Source: Bradyrhizobium sp. 149
GTDB lineage: Bacteria > Pseudomonadota > Alphaproteobacteria > Rhizobiales > Xanthobacteraceae
DNA length: 64,000 nt
Assembly (NCBI RefSeq): GCF_023073915.1
Contig: NZ_JADPKK010000022.1
Location: 1,798,001-1,862,000 of the forward strand
Direction: 5' to 3'
The first letter of the stretch is position 1; every line of letters starts with the position of its first letter. The notes under the pieces are model-generated. The model made no database searches. It saw only the letters and a list, made by a program, of their open reading frames with translations, and was not told the DNA's origin. This document shows positions 38,695 through 47,884 of this stretch, piece by piece. Position numbers and translations under genes: made by a program.

Positions 38695-39486
38695 ATGCTG
38701 TATTCCGCAACTATCAACGTCATGGTCAAGGCCGCGCGCCGCGCCGGCCGCAGCCTCAAGCGCGATCTCGGCGAGATCGAGCATCTCCAGGTCTCGCTGA
38801 AGGGACCGGCGAATTTCGTCTCGCTGGCCGACAAGCGCGCCGAGGAGATCCTCTACCAGGACCTGGCCAAGGCCCGACCCGGCTACGGCTTCATCGGCGA
38901 GGAAGGCGGCACGCGAGAAGGCTCCGACAAGAGCCACACCTGGATCGTCGATCCCCTCGACGGCACCACCAACTTCCTGCACGGCATCCCGCAATTCGCG
39001 ATTTCGATCGGGCTTTCGCGCGAAGGCACGATCATCGCCGGCGTGATCTACAACCCCGCCAATGACGAGCTCTACATCGCCGAGCGCGGCAAGGGCGCCT
39101 TCCTCAACGACCAGCGCCTGCGGGTCGCCGGCCGCCGTCAGCTCAACGAATGCGTGGTGGCCTGCGGCCTGCCGCATATCGGCCGCGGCGACCACGAGGA
39201 ATTCCGCCGCGAGATGACCGCGATGCAGGAGCGCGTCGCCGGCCTCCGCCGCTTCGGCGCCGCCTCCCTCGACCTCGCCTTCGTCGCCGCCGGCCGCCTC
39301 GACGGCTACTGGGAGCGCAACCTGCAACCCTGGGACATTGCCGCGGGGCAGATCATGGTGCGCGAGGCCGGCGGCACGATCACCGACATCGACACGCCGG
39401 GCGATGCGCTGGTGACGGGGCACGTGGTGTGCGGGAACGAGTTCGTGCACGGCGAGCTGGTGAAAATTTTGCGAAAGCCGGCATAG
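38695..39486 (+). CDS. Inositol monophosphatase family protein (SuhB-like)
   Basis: A 263-residue phosphatase of standard length. Metal motifs: IGEEGG, WIVDPLDGTTNFLHG and WDIAAGQIMVREAGG. It dephosphorylates myo-inositol phosphates or related sugar phosphates, and SuhB homologues also affect rRNA transcription. It is convergent with the frameshifted ATPase gene. Confidence 0.94.
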   Translation: MLYSATINVMVKAARRAGRSLKRDLGEIEHLQVSLKGPANFVSLADKRAEEILYQDLAKARPGYGFIGEEGGTREGSDKSHTWIVDPLDGTTNFLHGIPQFAISIGLSREGTIIAGVIYNPANDELYIAERGKGAFLNDQRLRVAGRRQLNECVVACGLPHIGRGDHEEFRREMTAMQERVAGLRRFGAASLDLAFVAAGRLDGYWERNLQPWDIAAGQIMVREAGGTITDIDTPGDALVTGHVVCGNEFVHGELVKILRKPA

Positions 39487-39512
39487 TAGCACGGCGGCTC
39501 GATCTGCTGCGG

Positions 39513-40636
39513 CTAGTCGTCGTCCTCTTCGGATTCCTCGTCGCGATATTCACCGCCAATGGTCAGGCCCTCGATGGCCGTGGCGCCTTTCGACTTGATC
39601 ACCCGGCGGAGTGGGACCGAACTCTCGCTTCGCAGTGCGTCCATCAACTGTTCCGAATGGGTGACAATCCAGATGTCGGCGCGGCGTGATGCCTTGGCGA
39701 TGAGCCGGGCCAGCGGCGCCAGCAGCGACGGATGCAGGCTTGTCTCGGGTTCGTTCAGCGCGATGAACGGCGGCAGCCGATAGCCCATGAACACTGCGAG
39801 CAGGCAGATGTATTTCAGCGTCCCATCGGACAATTCGTGAGCCCGGAACGGCCGCGGCATATCCTCCAATTGCAGATCAAATTCACATCTGCCGCTTTCT
39901 TCCCATGCGCGGAGTTCGGCGCCCGGGAATGCATCCTGGATTGCGTCCTGCAGGTCGCTCGCGTCTTCCCGAATGACATAGAGAGTCGCCAGGGTCGCAG
40001 CCAAATCGATTCCATCGGCGCTGAGCGAGGGCGTCGCGATCGCCAGACAGGGCTTTCGTATCGGTGACGACGGATCAGTGCGAAAGTCATGATAGAATCG
40101 CCAGCCCATCATCGCATTTCTGATCAGGTCGATTTCGGGGCATTGCTTGCCATCGGAAAAAGCCGCAAGCGCCGTCTCCGACGGCAGCACCGCATCCTTG
40201 TGAGCGTTCCAGGCGCCGCTCTCGCCACGGACGCTGACGAGCGAATTAATCCGCTCCATCAGCTTGACCGTTCGTTTGCCGTGGGTCGTTTGGATTGTTT
40301 CGGACTTGATCATCGGCTCGCCGGGAAATGCGGCCTGAAGCGGGCTGGGAAACCCGAGCTCGATGGAATAGCTCATGCTGTCGAATGTGGCCGACAGCCG
40401 CAGCCGCCCATCTTCGCCTCGCTTGCGAATGCCGGACCAGCAGACCGAATTCAATCCGCCTTCATCGGCGATCGTGCGGGTTGACCGGTCGCCGCGTCGC
40501 GCAACAGCGACAAGGACTGGTAGAGATTGGATTTGCCGACACCATTCTCGCCCACGAACACCGACAAGGGATGGATGGGGATGGAGAGCCGCCGAATGGA
40601 GCGATAGTTCGAGATCGCAATGTCGGTCGGACGCAT
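39513..40636 (-). pseudogene. AAA ATPase (OLD/RecF-like), apparent frameshift near 40480
   Basis: The N-terminal part, from ATG 40636, reads MRPTDIAISNYRSIRRLSI with Walker A GENGVGKSN at residues 29-37, and stops at 40451. The continuation is in another frame from about 40480: RTIADEGGLNSVCWSGIRK, then ELSDGTLKYICLLAVF (signature), IALNEPETSLHPSLL (Walker B) and WIVTHSEQLMDAL (switch region), ending at 39513. The joined length is one base short of a multiple of three, so a single-base loss is the simplest cause. Intact it would be a 374-residue SMC/OLD-type ATPase. A sequencing error or a programmed slip cannot be excluded. Confidence 0.78.
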
Positions 40637-40807
40637 CACATGCTCTCGATCGGCGGTGTGCCTGTGCATTTCGCGGCGCGGTACGAATACGTTGTTTCAA
40701 TCCAGGGATGCAGTCTGGATTGAGGCTCCCGAGAAAGCAAGCCGACCGTCCGGCGTTCAGTCAGGGCAATCGTATATGGATTTCACGAGGACCGCGCGGG
40801 CTTGCTC

Positions 40808-40976
40808 CGCCTCTCCCGCTTGCGGGAGAGGCCGACGCGTCCCGGGCGATGCGAAGCATCGTCCCGAGCGCGGCGGGTGAGGGCTCTCACCAGACGGGGG
40901 TATCCTCCGCAATTGTCGACAATCCCGACGTGGAGACACCCTCTCCCCAACCCTCTCCCGCAAGCGAGAGAGGGAG
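40808..40976. repeat. Compound palindromic repeat in a 393-base intergenic gap
   Basis: It begins CTCTCCCGCTTGCGGGAGAG, a perfect hairpin, continues through CGGGCGATGCGAAGCATCGTCCCG and ends CCCTCTCCCGCAAGCGAGAG AGGG, a mirror of the start. I know this arrangement as a frequent element in Bradyrhizobiaceae. It lies between the RND pump 3' end and the 5' end of the broken ATPase gene, and I see no gene in the rest of the gap. Confidence 0.65.
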
Positions 40977-41029
40977 CCCACTACCGATGCTGCCGCATCG
41001 TGCGCGCCATATGCGATTGCCGTGGGCGT

Positions 41030-44000
41030 TCAGTGGCCGGCCCTTGCCGGCGCGGGCGGCCCATAGGTCTCGACCTTCTTCTCCTCTGCCTTCTCCCGAT
41101 CCCCGCCCAGCACGCGCTGCACCGAGACGAAGAACACCGGCACCATCAGCAGCGCCAGGATCACCACTGCGATCATGCCGCCCATCACGACGGTGCCGAG
41201 CGATTGCTGGCTGGCGCCGCCGGCACCATGCGCAATGGCCATCGGCAGCACGCCGCAAATGAAGGCGAGGCCGGTCATCAGGATCGGGCGGAAGCGCAGG
41301 CGGCAGGCCTCGATGGTGGCGTCCACCAGCGGCTTGCCTTCTTTCCGCAGATCCTTGGCGAACTCGATGATCAGGATCGCGTCCTTGGCGGCAAGGCCGA
41401 TGATGGTGATCAGGCCGACGGTGAAATAGACGTCGTTGGGCAGGCCGCGCAGCATCGCCGCGATCACCGCGCCGACGATGCCGAGCGGCACGGTGAGCAG
41501 CACCGCGAGCGGGATGGTCCAGCTCTCGTAGAGCGCGGCGAGGCACAGGAAGACCACGAAAATCGAGAGGGCGAGCAGGAACGGCGCCTGCGAGCCGGAC
41601 AGCTTCTCCTGGAGCGACTGTCCGGTCCATTCATAGCCGAAGCCGCGCGGCAGCTTGCCTGCGAGCCGCTCCATCTCGGCGATGGCATCGCCCGAGGTGA
41701 AGCCGGGCTTGGCCTCGCCCGAGATGCGCACCGCCGGATAGTAGTTGAAGCCGGCGATCTGGGTCGGCCCGCGCGCCCATTCCACCGTGGTAAAGGACGA
41801 GAACGGCACGAGCTGGCCGCGGCTATTCTTGACGTTGTAGTTGAGAATATCCTCGGTCCGCATGCGGTCGCGCGCATCGGCCTGCACCACGACGCGCTGC
41901 ATGCGGCCGCGGTTCGGGAAGTCGTTGATGTAGTTTGAGCCGAGATTGGTCGAGATCGTATTGTTGATTTCCTCGAAGGTGACGCCGAAGGCGCCCGCCT
42001 TCTCGCGGTCGATCACGAGATTGACCACGCCGGCCTCGGGCAGGCCCTCGACATAGACCTTCTGAAGCACGGAGCTTGCATTGGCCTCCGCGATCAACTG
42101 GTCGGCGGCGCGCATCAAGGCCGGATAGCCCTTCTGGCCGCGGTCCTGGAGGCGGAACGAGAAGCCCGAGGAATTGCCGAGATTGTCGATCGGCGGCGGC
42201 TGCAGCGCGGAGATCTTGGCGTCGCGGATCGACGACGACAGATCGCGGTTGATGTCAGCCACGATCGCCGCTGCCGAATCCTTCGGCCCGCGCTCCGACC
42301 AATCCTTCAGGGTGATGAAGGCCTGCGCGGTGTTCATGCCCTGGCCGGAGAAGCTGAAGCCAGTGAGGAAGGTGACGTTGTCGACGCCCGGCCGCTGCGC
42401 CAGATATTTTTCGACCTTCTCGATCACCGCCTCGGTGCGGCCGTAGGACGAATCCGATGGCGTCTGCACGTCGGTGGTGACGAAGCCCTGGTCGTCCACG
42501 GGGAGGAAGCCGCCCGGCAGATTGACGAACGCCCAGGACAGGCCGGCGAGCAGCGCGGCATAGACCAGCATCAGGCGGCCGGTGCACTTCAGCGAGAAGC
42601 CGACGGTGCGCGAATAGCCCTCCTTGCTGCCGTCAAGCATGCGGTTGAACCAGCCGAACACGCCCTTCCTGGCGTGACCGTGGCCGCCTGTGACGGGCTT
42701 GAGTAAGGTCGCGCATAGCGCCGGCGTCAGCGACAGCGCGAGGAACGCGGAGAAGCCGATCGCGGCGACCATGGTCACGGAGAACTGGCGGTAGATGATG
42801 CCGACCGAGCCCGGGAAGAACGCCATCGGCACGAACACGGCCATCAAGACCAGCGTGATGCCGATGATGGCGCCGGTGATCTGCGACATCGCTTTCCGCG
42901 TCGCTTCCTTCGGCGGCAGCCCCTCCTCGGCCATGATGCGCTCGACGTTCTCGACCACGACGATGGCATCGTCGACGAGGATGCCGACCGCGAGCACCAT
43001 GCCGAACATCGAGAGCATGTTGATGGAGTAACCAGCGAGCAGCAGCGTGGTACAGGCGCCCAGCAGCGCCACCGGCACCACGATGGTCGGAATGATGGTG
43101 TAGCGGATATTCTGCAGGAACAGGAACATCACGACGAACACCAGCACGATGGCTTCAACCAGCGTTGTCAGCACCTTCTTGATCGAGGCCTCGACCACGG
43201 GCGTGATGTTGTAGGGAATCTCGTAGGAGATGTTGGCCGGGAAGAAGCGCGACAGCTCCTTCATCTTCTCCTGGACCGCACTCGCAGTCGCCAGCGCGTT
43301 GCCGGTCGGCGACATCAGCACGGAGAGACCGGCGGTCGGCTTGCCGTCGAGGCGGGTGTTGAACTGGTAGCTGAGGCCGCCGACCTCGATGCGCGCGACG
43401 TCGCGCAAGCGCACGGTGGAGCCGTCGGCATTGGCGCGCAGGATGATGGTGCCGAATTCGTCCGGGGACGAGAGCTGGCCCTTGACCAGCACCAGCGCGG
43501 AGGTGCGCTGGGCAGAGGTCGACGGTTCGGCGCCGATGCTGCCGGAAGCGACCTGCGCGTTCTGCGCGGCAATGGCCTTGTTGACGTCGTCGGCGGTCAG
43601 CCCATAGCCGACCAGCTTTGCCGGATCGACCCAGACGCGCAAGCTGCGTTCCGTCGAATAGAGCGTGGCGCGGCCGACGCCGGGGATGCGGCGGATCTCG
43701 CCGAGCACGTTGCGGATCATGAAGTCGCCGAGGCCGACCTCGTCCAGGCTGCCGTCGGTCGAGTTCAGCGTGATGATCTGGAGCACCGCGCTGGAGGCTT
43801 CCTCGATCAAAATGCCCTGCTGGATCACCGCGCGCGGCAGTCGCGCTTCGACGCGCTTGATGCGGTTCTGCACCTCGACCGAGGCCGCACTGGTGTCGGT
43901 GCCCGGTACGAAATTGGCGATGATCTCGACCTGGCCGAGCGAGTCGCTGGTCGATTCGAAATTGAGGATGCCGGAGGCGCCGTTGAGCTCCTCTTCGATC

Positions 44001-44191
44001 AGCCGCGTGACGCTGTTGTAGAGGTTTTCGGGCGAGGCGCCGGGATAGCTGGTCGAGATCGAGATCGAGGGCGGCGCGATGATCGGATACTGTGCGATCG
44101 GCAACAGCGGAATCGAAATTGCGCCGACCAGACAGATGAACAGCGCGACCACCCAGGCGAAGATCGGCCTGTCGATGAAGAAGCTCGCCAT
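41030..44191 (-). CDS. RND multidrug efflux transporter, HAE1 family (AcrB/MexB-like)
   Basis: A 1053-residue inner-membrane pump. N-terminal MASFFIDRPIFAWVVALFIC begins TM1; the proton-relay aspartate pair is in AVGILVDDAIVVVENVER (TM4), and both large periplasmic porter domains are present. The C-terminal TMs include GVLPMAIAHGAGGASQQSLG. It exports drugs or detergents by proton antiport with the adaptor encoded six bases upstream and a TolC-type channel not present here. No adjacent repressor gene is visible. Confidence 0.96.
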   Translation of the reverse strand: MASFFIDRPIFAWVVALFICLVGAISIPLLPIAQYPIIAPPSISISTSYPGASPENLYNSVTRLIEEELNGASGILNFESTSDSLGQVEIIANFVPGTDTSAASVEVQNRIKRVEARLPRAVIQQGILIEEASSAVLQIITLNSTDGSLDEVGLGDFMIRNVLGEIRRIPGVGRATLYSTERSLRVWVDPAKLVGYGLTADDVNKAIAAQNAQVASGSIGAEPSTSAQRTSALVLVKGQLSSPDEFGTIILRANADGSTVRLRDVARIEVGGLSYQFNTRLDGKPTAGLSVLMSPTGNALATASAVQEKMKELSRFFPANISYEIPYNITPVVEASIKKVLTTLVEAIVLVFVVMFLFLQNIRYTIIPTIVVPVALLGACTTLLLAGYSINMLSMFGMVLAVGILVDDAIVVVENVERIMAEEGLPPKEATRKAMSQITGAIIGITLVLMAVFVPMAFFPGSVGIIYRQFSVTMVAAIGFSAFLALSLTPALCATLLKPVTGGHGHARKGVFGWFNRMLDGSKEGYSRTVGFSLKCTGRLMLVYAALLAGLSWAFVNLPGGFLPVDDQGFVTTDVQTPSDSSYGRTEAVIEKVEKYLAQRPGVDNVTFLTGFSFSGQGMNTAQAFITLKDWSERGPKDSAAAIVADINRDLSSSIRDAKISALQPPPIDNLGNSSGFSFRLQDRGQKGYPALMRAADQLIAEANASSVLQKVYVEGLPEAGVVNLVIDREKAGAFGVTFEEINNTISTNLGSNYINDFPNRGRMQRVVVQADARDRMRTEDILNYNVKNSRGQLVPFSSFTTVEWARGPTQIAGFNYYPAVRISGEAKPGFTSGDAIAEMERLAGKLPRGFGYEWTGQSLQEKLSGSQAPFLLALSIFVVFLCLAALYESWTIPLAVLLTVPLGIVGAVIAAMLRGLPNDVYFTVGLITIIGLAAKDAILIIEFAKDLRKEGKPLVDATIEACRLRFRPILMTGLAFICGVLPMAIAHGAGGASQQSLGTVVMGGMIAVVILALLMVPVFFVSVQRVLGGDREKAEEKKVETYGPPAPARAGH

Positions 44192-44197
44192 GACCTG

Positions 44198-45391
44198 TTA
44201 CCGCGTCAGCTTCTGGGCGTGCCGGTTGTCGGCGGTCGCGTCCGCTTCCGACCAGGATTGCGGCTTGACCTTGTCGCCGGCGGCGAACTTCTGGAACCCT
44301 TCGACCACGACCTTGTCACCGGCCTTCAGGCCCTCGGTGACGAACCAGAGTCCATCCTGCACCGAACCGGTGCGCACGGGCTGCACCGCGATATGGTTGT
44401 CGTCCTTGACGACGAACACCTCGCTGCCGCCGCCGCCATTGCGCTGGATCGCCTGCTGCGGCACCGCGATCGCGTCGCTATCGAGGCCCTGGTCGATGCG
44501 GACGCGGACATACATGCCCGGCAGCAGTTCGCGCTTGGGATTGGGGAATTCGCCGCGCAAGCTCACCTGGCCGGTATGGGCGTCGACCTTGGCGTCTGAA
44601 AACAGCAGCTTGCCGTCGAGCGAATAGATGGTGTTGTCGTCGAGGACCAGGCGCACCTTGGCGGCATCGGACGCGATGCGCTCGAGGTCGCCGCTCTCGA
44701 AGGCGCGGCGGAGCTGGTTGAGCTCGTTCACCGACTGGGTGAAGTCCGCATAGATGGGATCGAGTTGCTGGATGGTGGCCAAATTGGTCTCGTTCTGAAC
44801 CGCGAGCGCGCCCTCGCTGACCAGCGCAGCACCGACGACGCCGTCGATCGGCGCGCGCACGGTGGCGTAGTCCAGATTGAGCTTTGCGCGTGCGAGGTCG
44901 GCCTTGCGGCCTTCGACCTCGGCATGGGCCTGGCGCTCGGCCGCGATCGTCTTCTCGTTCTCGGCCTCGGGCGCGGCGCGCTGGCTGGCGAGCGTGGCGA
45001 TGCGGCGCGCCTGCTGCTGGGCCTGCATCAACGCGGCCTCGGCCTTGGCGACCGCGGCCTCGTTGGCCATCACTTCGACCTCGAACGGTCGCGGATCGAT
45101 GCGGTACAGCGGATCGCCCGCCTTCACCTCGCTGCCCTGCCGGAACAGGCGCTCGACCACGATGCCGGAGACGCGCGGCCGCACGTCGGAGACGCGCGTC
45201 GGTGCAATGCGGCCCGGCAGCTCGCGCACTACGGCACGCGGCTGCGGCTTGACGATGACGACGCTGACGTCAGGATCGGCGGGCTGGGTGGCTGAGACGG
45301 CGGAACTGGATTCGTCGCAGCCTGCCAACAGCGGCGTAAAGGCCGCGAGCATCATTGCAACGCATGCCGATCGCGCGCGAAGTCCTGACAT
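44198..45391 (-). CDS. RND efflux periplasmic adaptor (membrane fusion) lipoprotein
   Basis: A 397-residue AcrA/MexA-like protein. MSGLRARSACVAMMLAAF leads into a lipobox LLAGC, so it is probably lipid-anchored. The barrel-sandwich halves are RPRVSGIVVERLFRQGSEVK and YATVRAPIDGVVG, separated by an alpha-helical hairpin. The ATG at 45391 was chosen for the compact lipoprotein signal; an ATG 21 codons upstream (45454) is also open. It couples the RND pump to an outer-membrane channel. Confidence 0.92.
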   Translation of the reverse strand: MSGLRARSACVAMMLAAFTPLLAGCDESSSAVSATQPADPDVSVVIVKPQPRAVVRELPGRIAPTRVSDVRPRVSGIVVERLFRQGSEVKAGDPLYRIDPRPFEVEVMANEAAVAKAEAALMQAQQQARRIATLASQRAAPEAENEKTIAAERQAHAEVEGRKADLARAKLNLDYATVRAPIDGVVGAALVSEGALAVQNETNLATIQQLDPIYADFTQSVNELNQLRRAFESGDLERIASDAAKVRLVLDDNTIYSLDGKLLFSDAKVDAHTGQVSLRGEFPNPKRELLPGMYVRVRIDQGLDSDAIAVPQQAIQRNGGGGSEVFVVKDDNHIAVQPVRTGSVQDGLWFVTEGLKAGDKVVVEGFQKFAAGDKVKPQSWSEADATADNRHAQKLTR

Positions 45392-45621
45392 GAAGTGGGG
45401 TGCCCCGATGTTGTTGAAACTGATCACGGTCCGCGCGAACCCGTTCTGGGCCATTGCACGCGGCTGATGCCGTCAAAATAGAGGGGACTTGCTGCGACGC
45501 AACGCATCGCGCAGGCGGCTCAATGTCACACGGGCTATAGTGCTGAGTTCAGGGCGTTTTTTACGCCTCACCCGATTGTGAGTCCGGTTCCATCGCCGCG
45601 TGCCGCGACAGAAGATCGCAA

Positions 45622-46644
45622 TTACCCGGCGGTAGCCTTCATCCGGTATTGGCTGATGCCCCACTCGGTTCCATCGGCGTAGCCGAACAGGCCCGACGTC
45701 GCGAGAAAGAACCAGCGCCAACGTCGCATCCGCAGGCCGGTCTCCTCGCCATGGATGTTGCGCAAGGCCGCCTCGACGGAGTCGCGATGCGCGTCGAAAT
45801 TGGTGAGCCAGTCGTTGGCGGTGCGCTGATAATGCGTGCCGCTCCAGCACCATTCCTTCTCGACCGTGAAGATATCGTCGAATTGCCTGATGAGATGATG
45901 GCTCGGCATCAGCCCGCCCGTGAAGACGTGCTGCGCGACCCAGTCTTCGCGATCGGCCCGGTCGAACAGGAGAGAGCCGGTGCGATGGGCGACGATGTGC
46001 ATGAAGAACCGCCCCTCTGGCGCCAGCCACCCGCGCAGGCGCGTCATCAGCTTGCGCCAGTTCATCACGTGCTCGAACATCTCGACCGAGACGATACGGT
46101 CGAATTGCCCGTCGGGCGCGAACACGTTCATGTCCGCAGTGACCACGCGCAGGTTGAGGAGACCGCGCAGCCGCGCCTCTTCCTCGATATAGGCGCGCTG
46201 CGCCTGCGAGCGCGACACCGCCGTCACCTTGGCGTGCGGAAACTGCCGCGCCATCCACAGCGACAGCGAGCCCCAGCCGCAACCAAGCTCGAGGATGGTC
46301 TGACCGTCGGCGAGTGCGGCATGCTCGGCAGTCTGGCGCAGCGCCTCCTCCTCGGCCTCCCGCAAGCTGGTCGCGCCGGTCTTGTAGAAGCAGGACGAGT
46401 ATTTGCGGCTCGGACCGAGCACCTTCGCAAAGAACGAAGCGGGCGCCGCGTCATGCCCGACATCCCCGTCCTCGACGATCGGCCGCAGCATCATCCGCCC
46501 GGCGAAGGCGGCATCGTCCGCCGCGCCCAGCGCGGACAGGCGCGTCACCGTGCGCGAGCACAGGCGCTGGATCGCCGCGCGGATCACGACGTCAGGCAGC
46601 GGCACCCGTTCGGCAGTCCCGATGATCGCGGACACGACGCTCAT
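45622..46644 (-). CDS. Cyclopropane-fatty-acyl-phospholipid synthase family methyltransferase
   Basis: A 340-residue SAM-dependent methyltransferase. The SAM motif ILELGCGWGSLSLWMARQFP is near residue 125, preceded by KYSSCFYKTGATSLREAEE, the family's substrate loop (compare YSCAYW in CFA synthase). The C-terminal half has ERFEHVMNW-like VSVEMFEHVMNWRKL. It is shorter at the N-terminus than E. coli Cfa, fitting the CFA-like subgroup. The start MSVVSAIIGTAER was preferred to a TTG/GTG extension. Confidence 0.87.
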   Translation of the reverse strand: MSVVSAIIGTAERVPLPDVVIRAAIQRLCSRTVTRLSALGAADDAAFAGRMMLRPIVEDGDVGHDAAPASFFAKVLGPSRKYSSCFYKTGATSLREAEEEALRQTAEHAALADGQTILELGCGWGSLSLWMARQFPHAKVTAVSRSQAQRAYIEEEARLRGLLNLRVVTADMNVFAPDGQFDRIVSVEMFEHVMNWRKLMTRLRGWLAPEGRFFMHIVAHRTGSLLFDRADREDWVAQHVFTGGLMPSHHLIRQFDDIFTVEKEWCWSGTHYQRTANDWLTNFDAHRDSVEAALRNIHGEETGLRMRRWRWFFLATSGLFGYADGTEWGISQYRMKATAG

Positions 46645-46842
46645 GCGACGACTCCGTCTTAGGGCGGCAGGGGGAAAAGTGCGATTTAAACCTGTGGAAT
46701 GCCGACGATTTACAAAGAACGTCCTTACCAAAGCGCGGTTTCAGCTTTGGGTTCCCCACCTCCCCACGAAATCGGCGCATCCGGCGCTTTTTTTGGGCTG
46801 GCGCTGTGCCATAGTGCGCCCCGCAAGCAAGTTTCGTAACGG

Positions 46843-47880
46843 ATGATACCGGCCATGCCGTCAGGCGCCTCGCCCCGCTCCTCCATCGACATCGAATACA
46901 CCAAGCTATCCTCGCCCAGCGTTTTCCTGGTGCGGATGCTGGTCTTCCTGGTGCTCTGCACCCTGGTGGGGGTGGTGCTCTACAAGCAGATCATCCAGGC
47001 CTTCTTCGCCAATCCCGGGCTCAATGCCCTGATCGGCGGCGTGCTGTTCATCGGCATCATCCTGGCCTTCCGCCAGGTGATCCGGCTCTACCCCGAAGTC
47101 TCCTGGGTCAATAATTTCCGCATCGCCGATCCGGGCCTTGCGCCCGCCCGCCACCCCAAGCTGCTGGCGCCGATGGCGATGATCCTCGGCGGCGAACGCA
47201 CCGGGCGGATGTCGATCACCCAGACCACCATGCGGCACCTGCTCGATTCGATCGCGACCCGCCTCGACGAGGCCCGCGACATCTCCCGCTACATGACCGG
47301 GCTTCTGGTCTTCCTCGGCCTGCTCGGCACCTTCTGGGGCCTGATCGAGACGGTCGGCTCGGTCGGCAAGGTGATCGACGGGCTCAAGGTCGGGGGCGAT
47401 TCCGGCGCCCTGTTCGACACGCTGAAGGAGGGCCTCGCCGCCCCGCTCGGCGGCATGGGCATCTCGTTCTCGAGCTCGCTGTTCGGCCTCGCCGGTTCGC
47501 TGATCCTCGGCTTCCTCGACCTGCAATCGAGCCAGGCGCAGAACCGCTTCTACACCGACCTCGAAGACTGGCTTGCCACCACCGTGCGCGAATATGGCAG
47601 CGGCGAGATGCCTGTCGCCGCCGGCGGCGGTGGCGGCGGCATTGCCAGCGGCGAGCTTCAGGCCGTTGTCGAGCGGCTGCGATCGGTGCTCGAGGACGGC
47701 AGCGCCAGCCGCGGCACCACCGCGGCGATGGCGAGCCTCGCCGAAGCCATCCAGGCGCTGGTCTCGCATATGCGGACCGAGCAGCAGATGATCCGCGAAT
47801 GGGCCGACGGCCAGGGCGAGCAGAACCGCGAGATCCGGCGCCTGCTGGAGCGGATCGCGCGTCAGCCCGAGAAGGGTTAG
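46843..47880 (+). CDS. MotA/TolQ/ExbB-type proton-channel protein
   Basis: A 345-residue membrane protein. TM segments lie at about residues 29-47, 60-77, 150-175 and 205-228; the last two (GLLVFLGLLGTFWGLIETVG and GMGISFSSSLFGLAGSLILG) are the conserved MotA/TolQ pore helices. The C-terminus is an amphipathic helix with charged LERIARQPEKG. It should form a proton channel stator with the OmpA-domain protein encoded four bases downstream. No flagellar or Tol genes are near. Confidence 0.85.
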   Translation: MIPAMPSGASPRSSIDIEYTKLSSPSVFLVRMLVFLVLCTLVGVVLYKQIIQAFFANPGLNALIGGVLFIGIILAFRQVIRLYPEVSWVNNFRIADPGLAPARHPKLLAPMAMILGGERTGRMSITQTTMRHLLDSIATRLDEARDISRYMTGLLVFLGLLGTFWGLIETVGSVGKVIDGLKVGGDSGALFDTLKEGLAAPLGGMGISFSSSLFGLAGSLILGFLDLQSSQAQNRFYTDLEDWLATTVREYGSGEMPVAAGGGGGGIASGELQAVVERLRSVLEDGSASRGTTAAMASLAEAIQALVSHMRTEQQMIREWADGQGEQNREIRRLLERIARQPEKG

Positions 47881-47884
47881 CGAC

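Noticed and set aside
40808..40976. CRISPR array
   Set aside because: The repeated arms are inverted rather than direct and there are no regularly spaced spacers.
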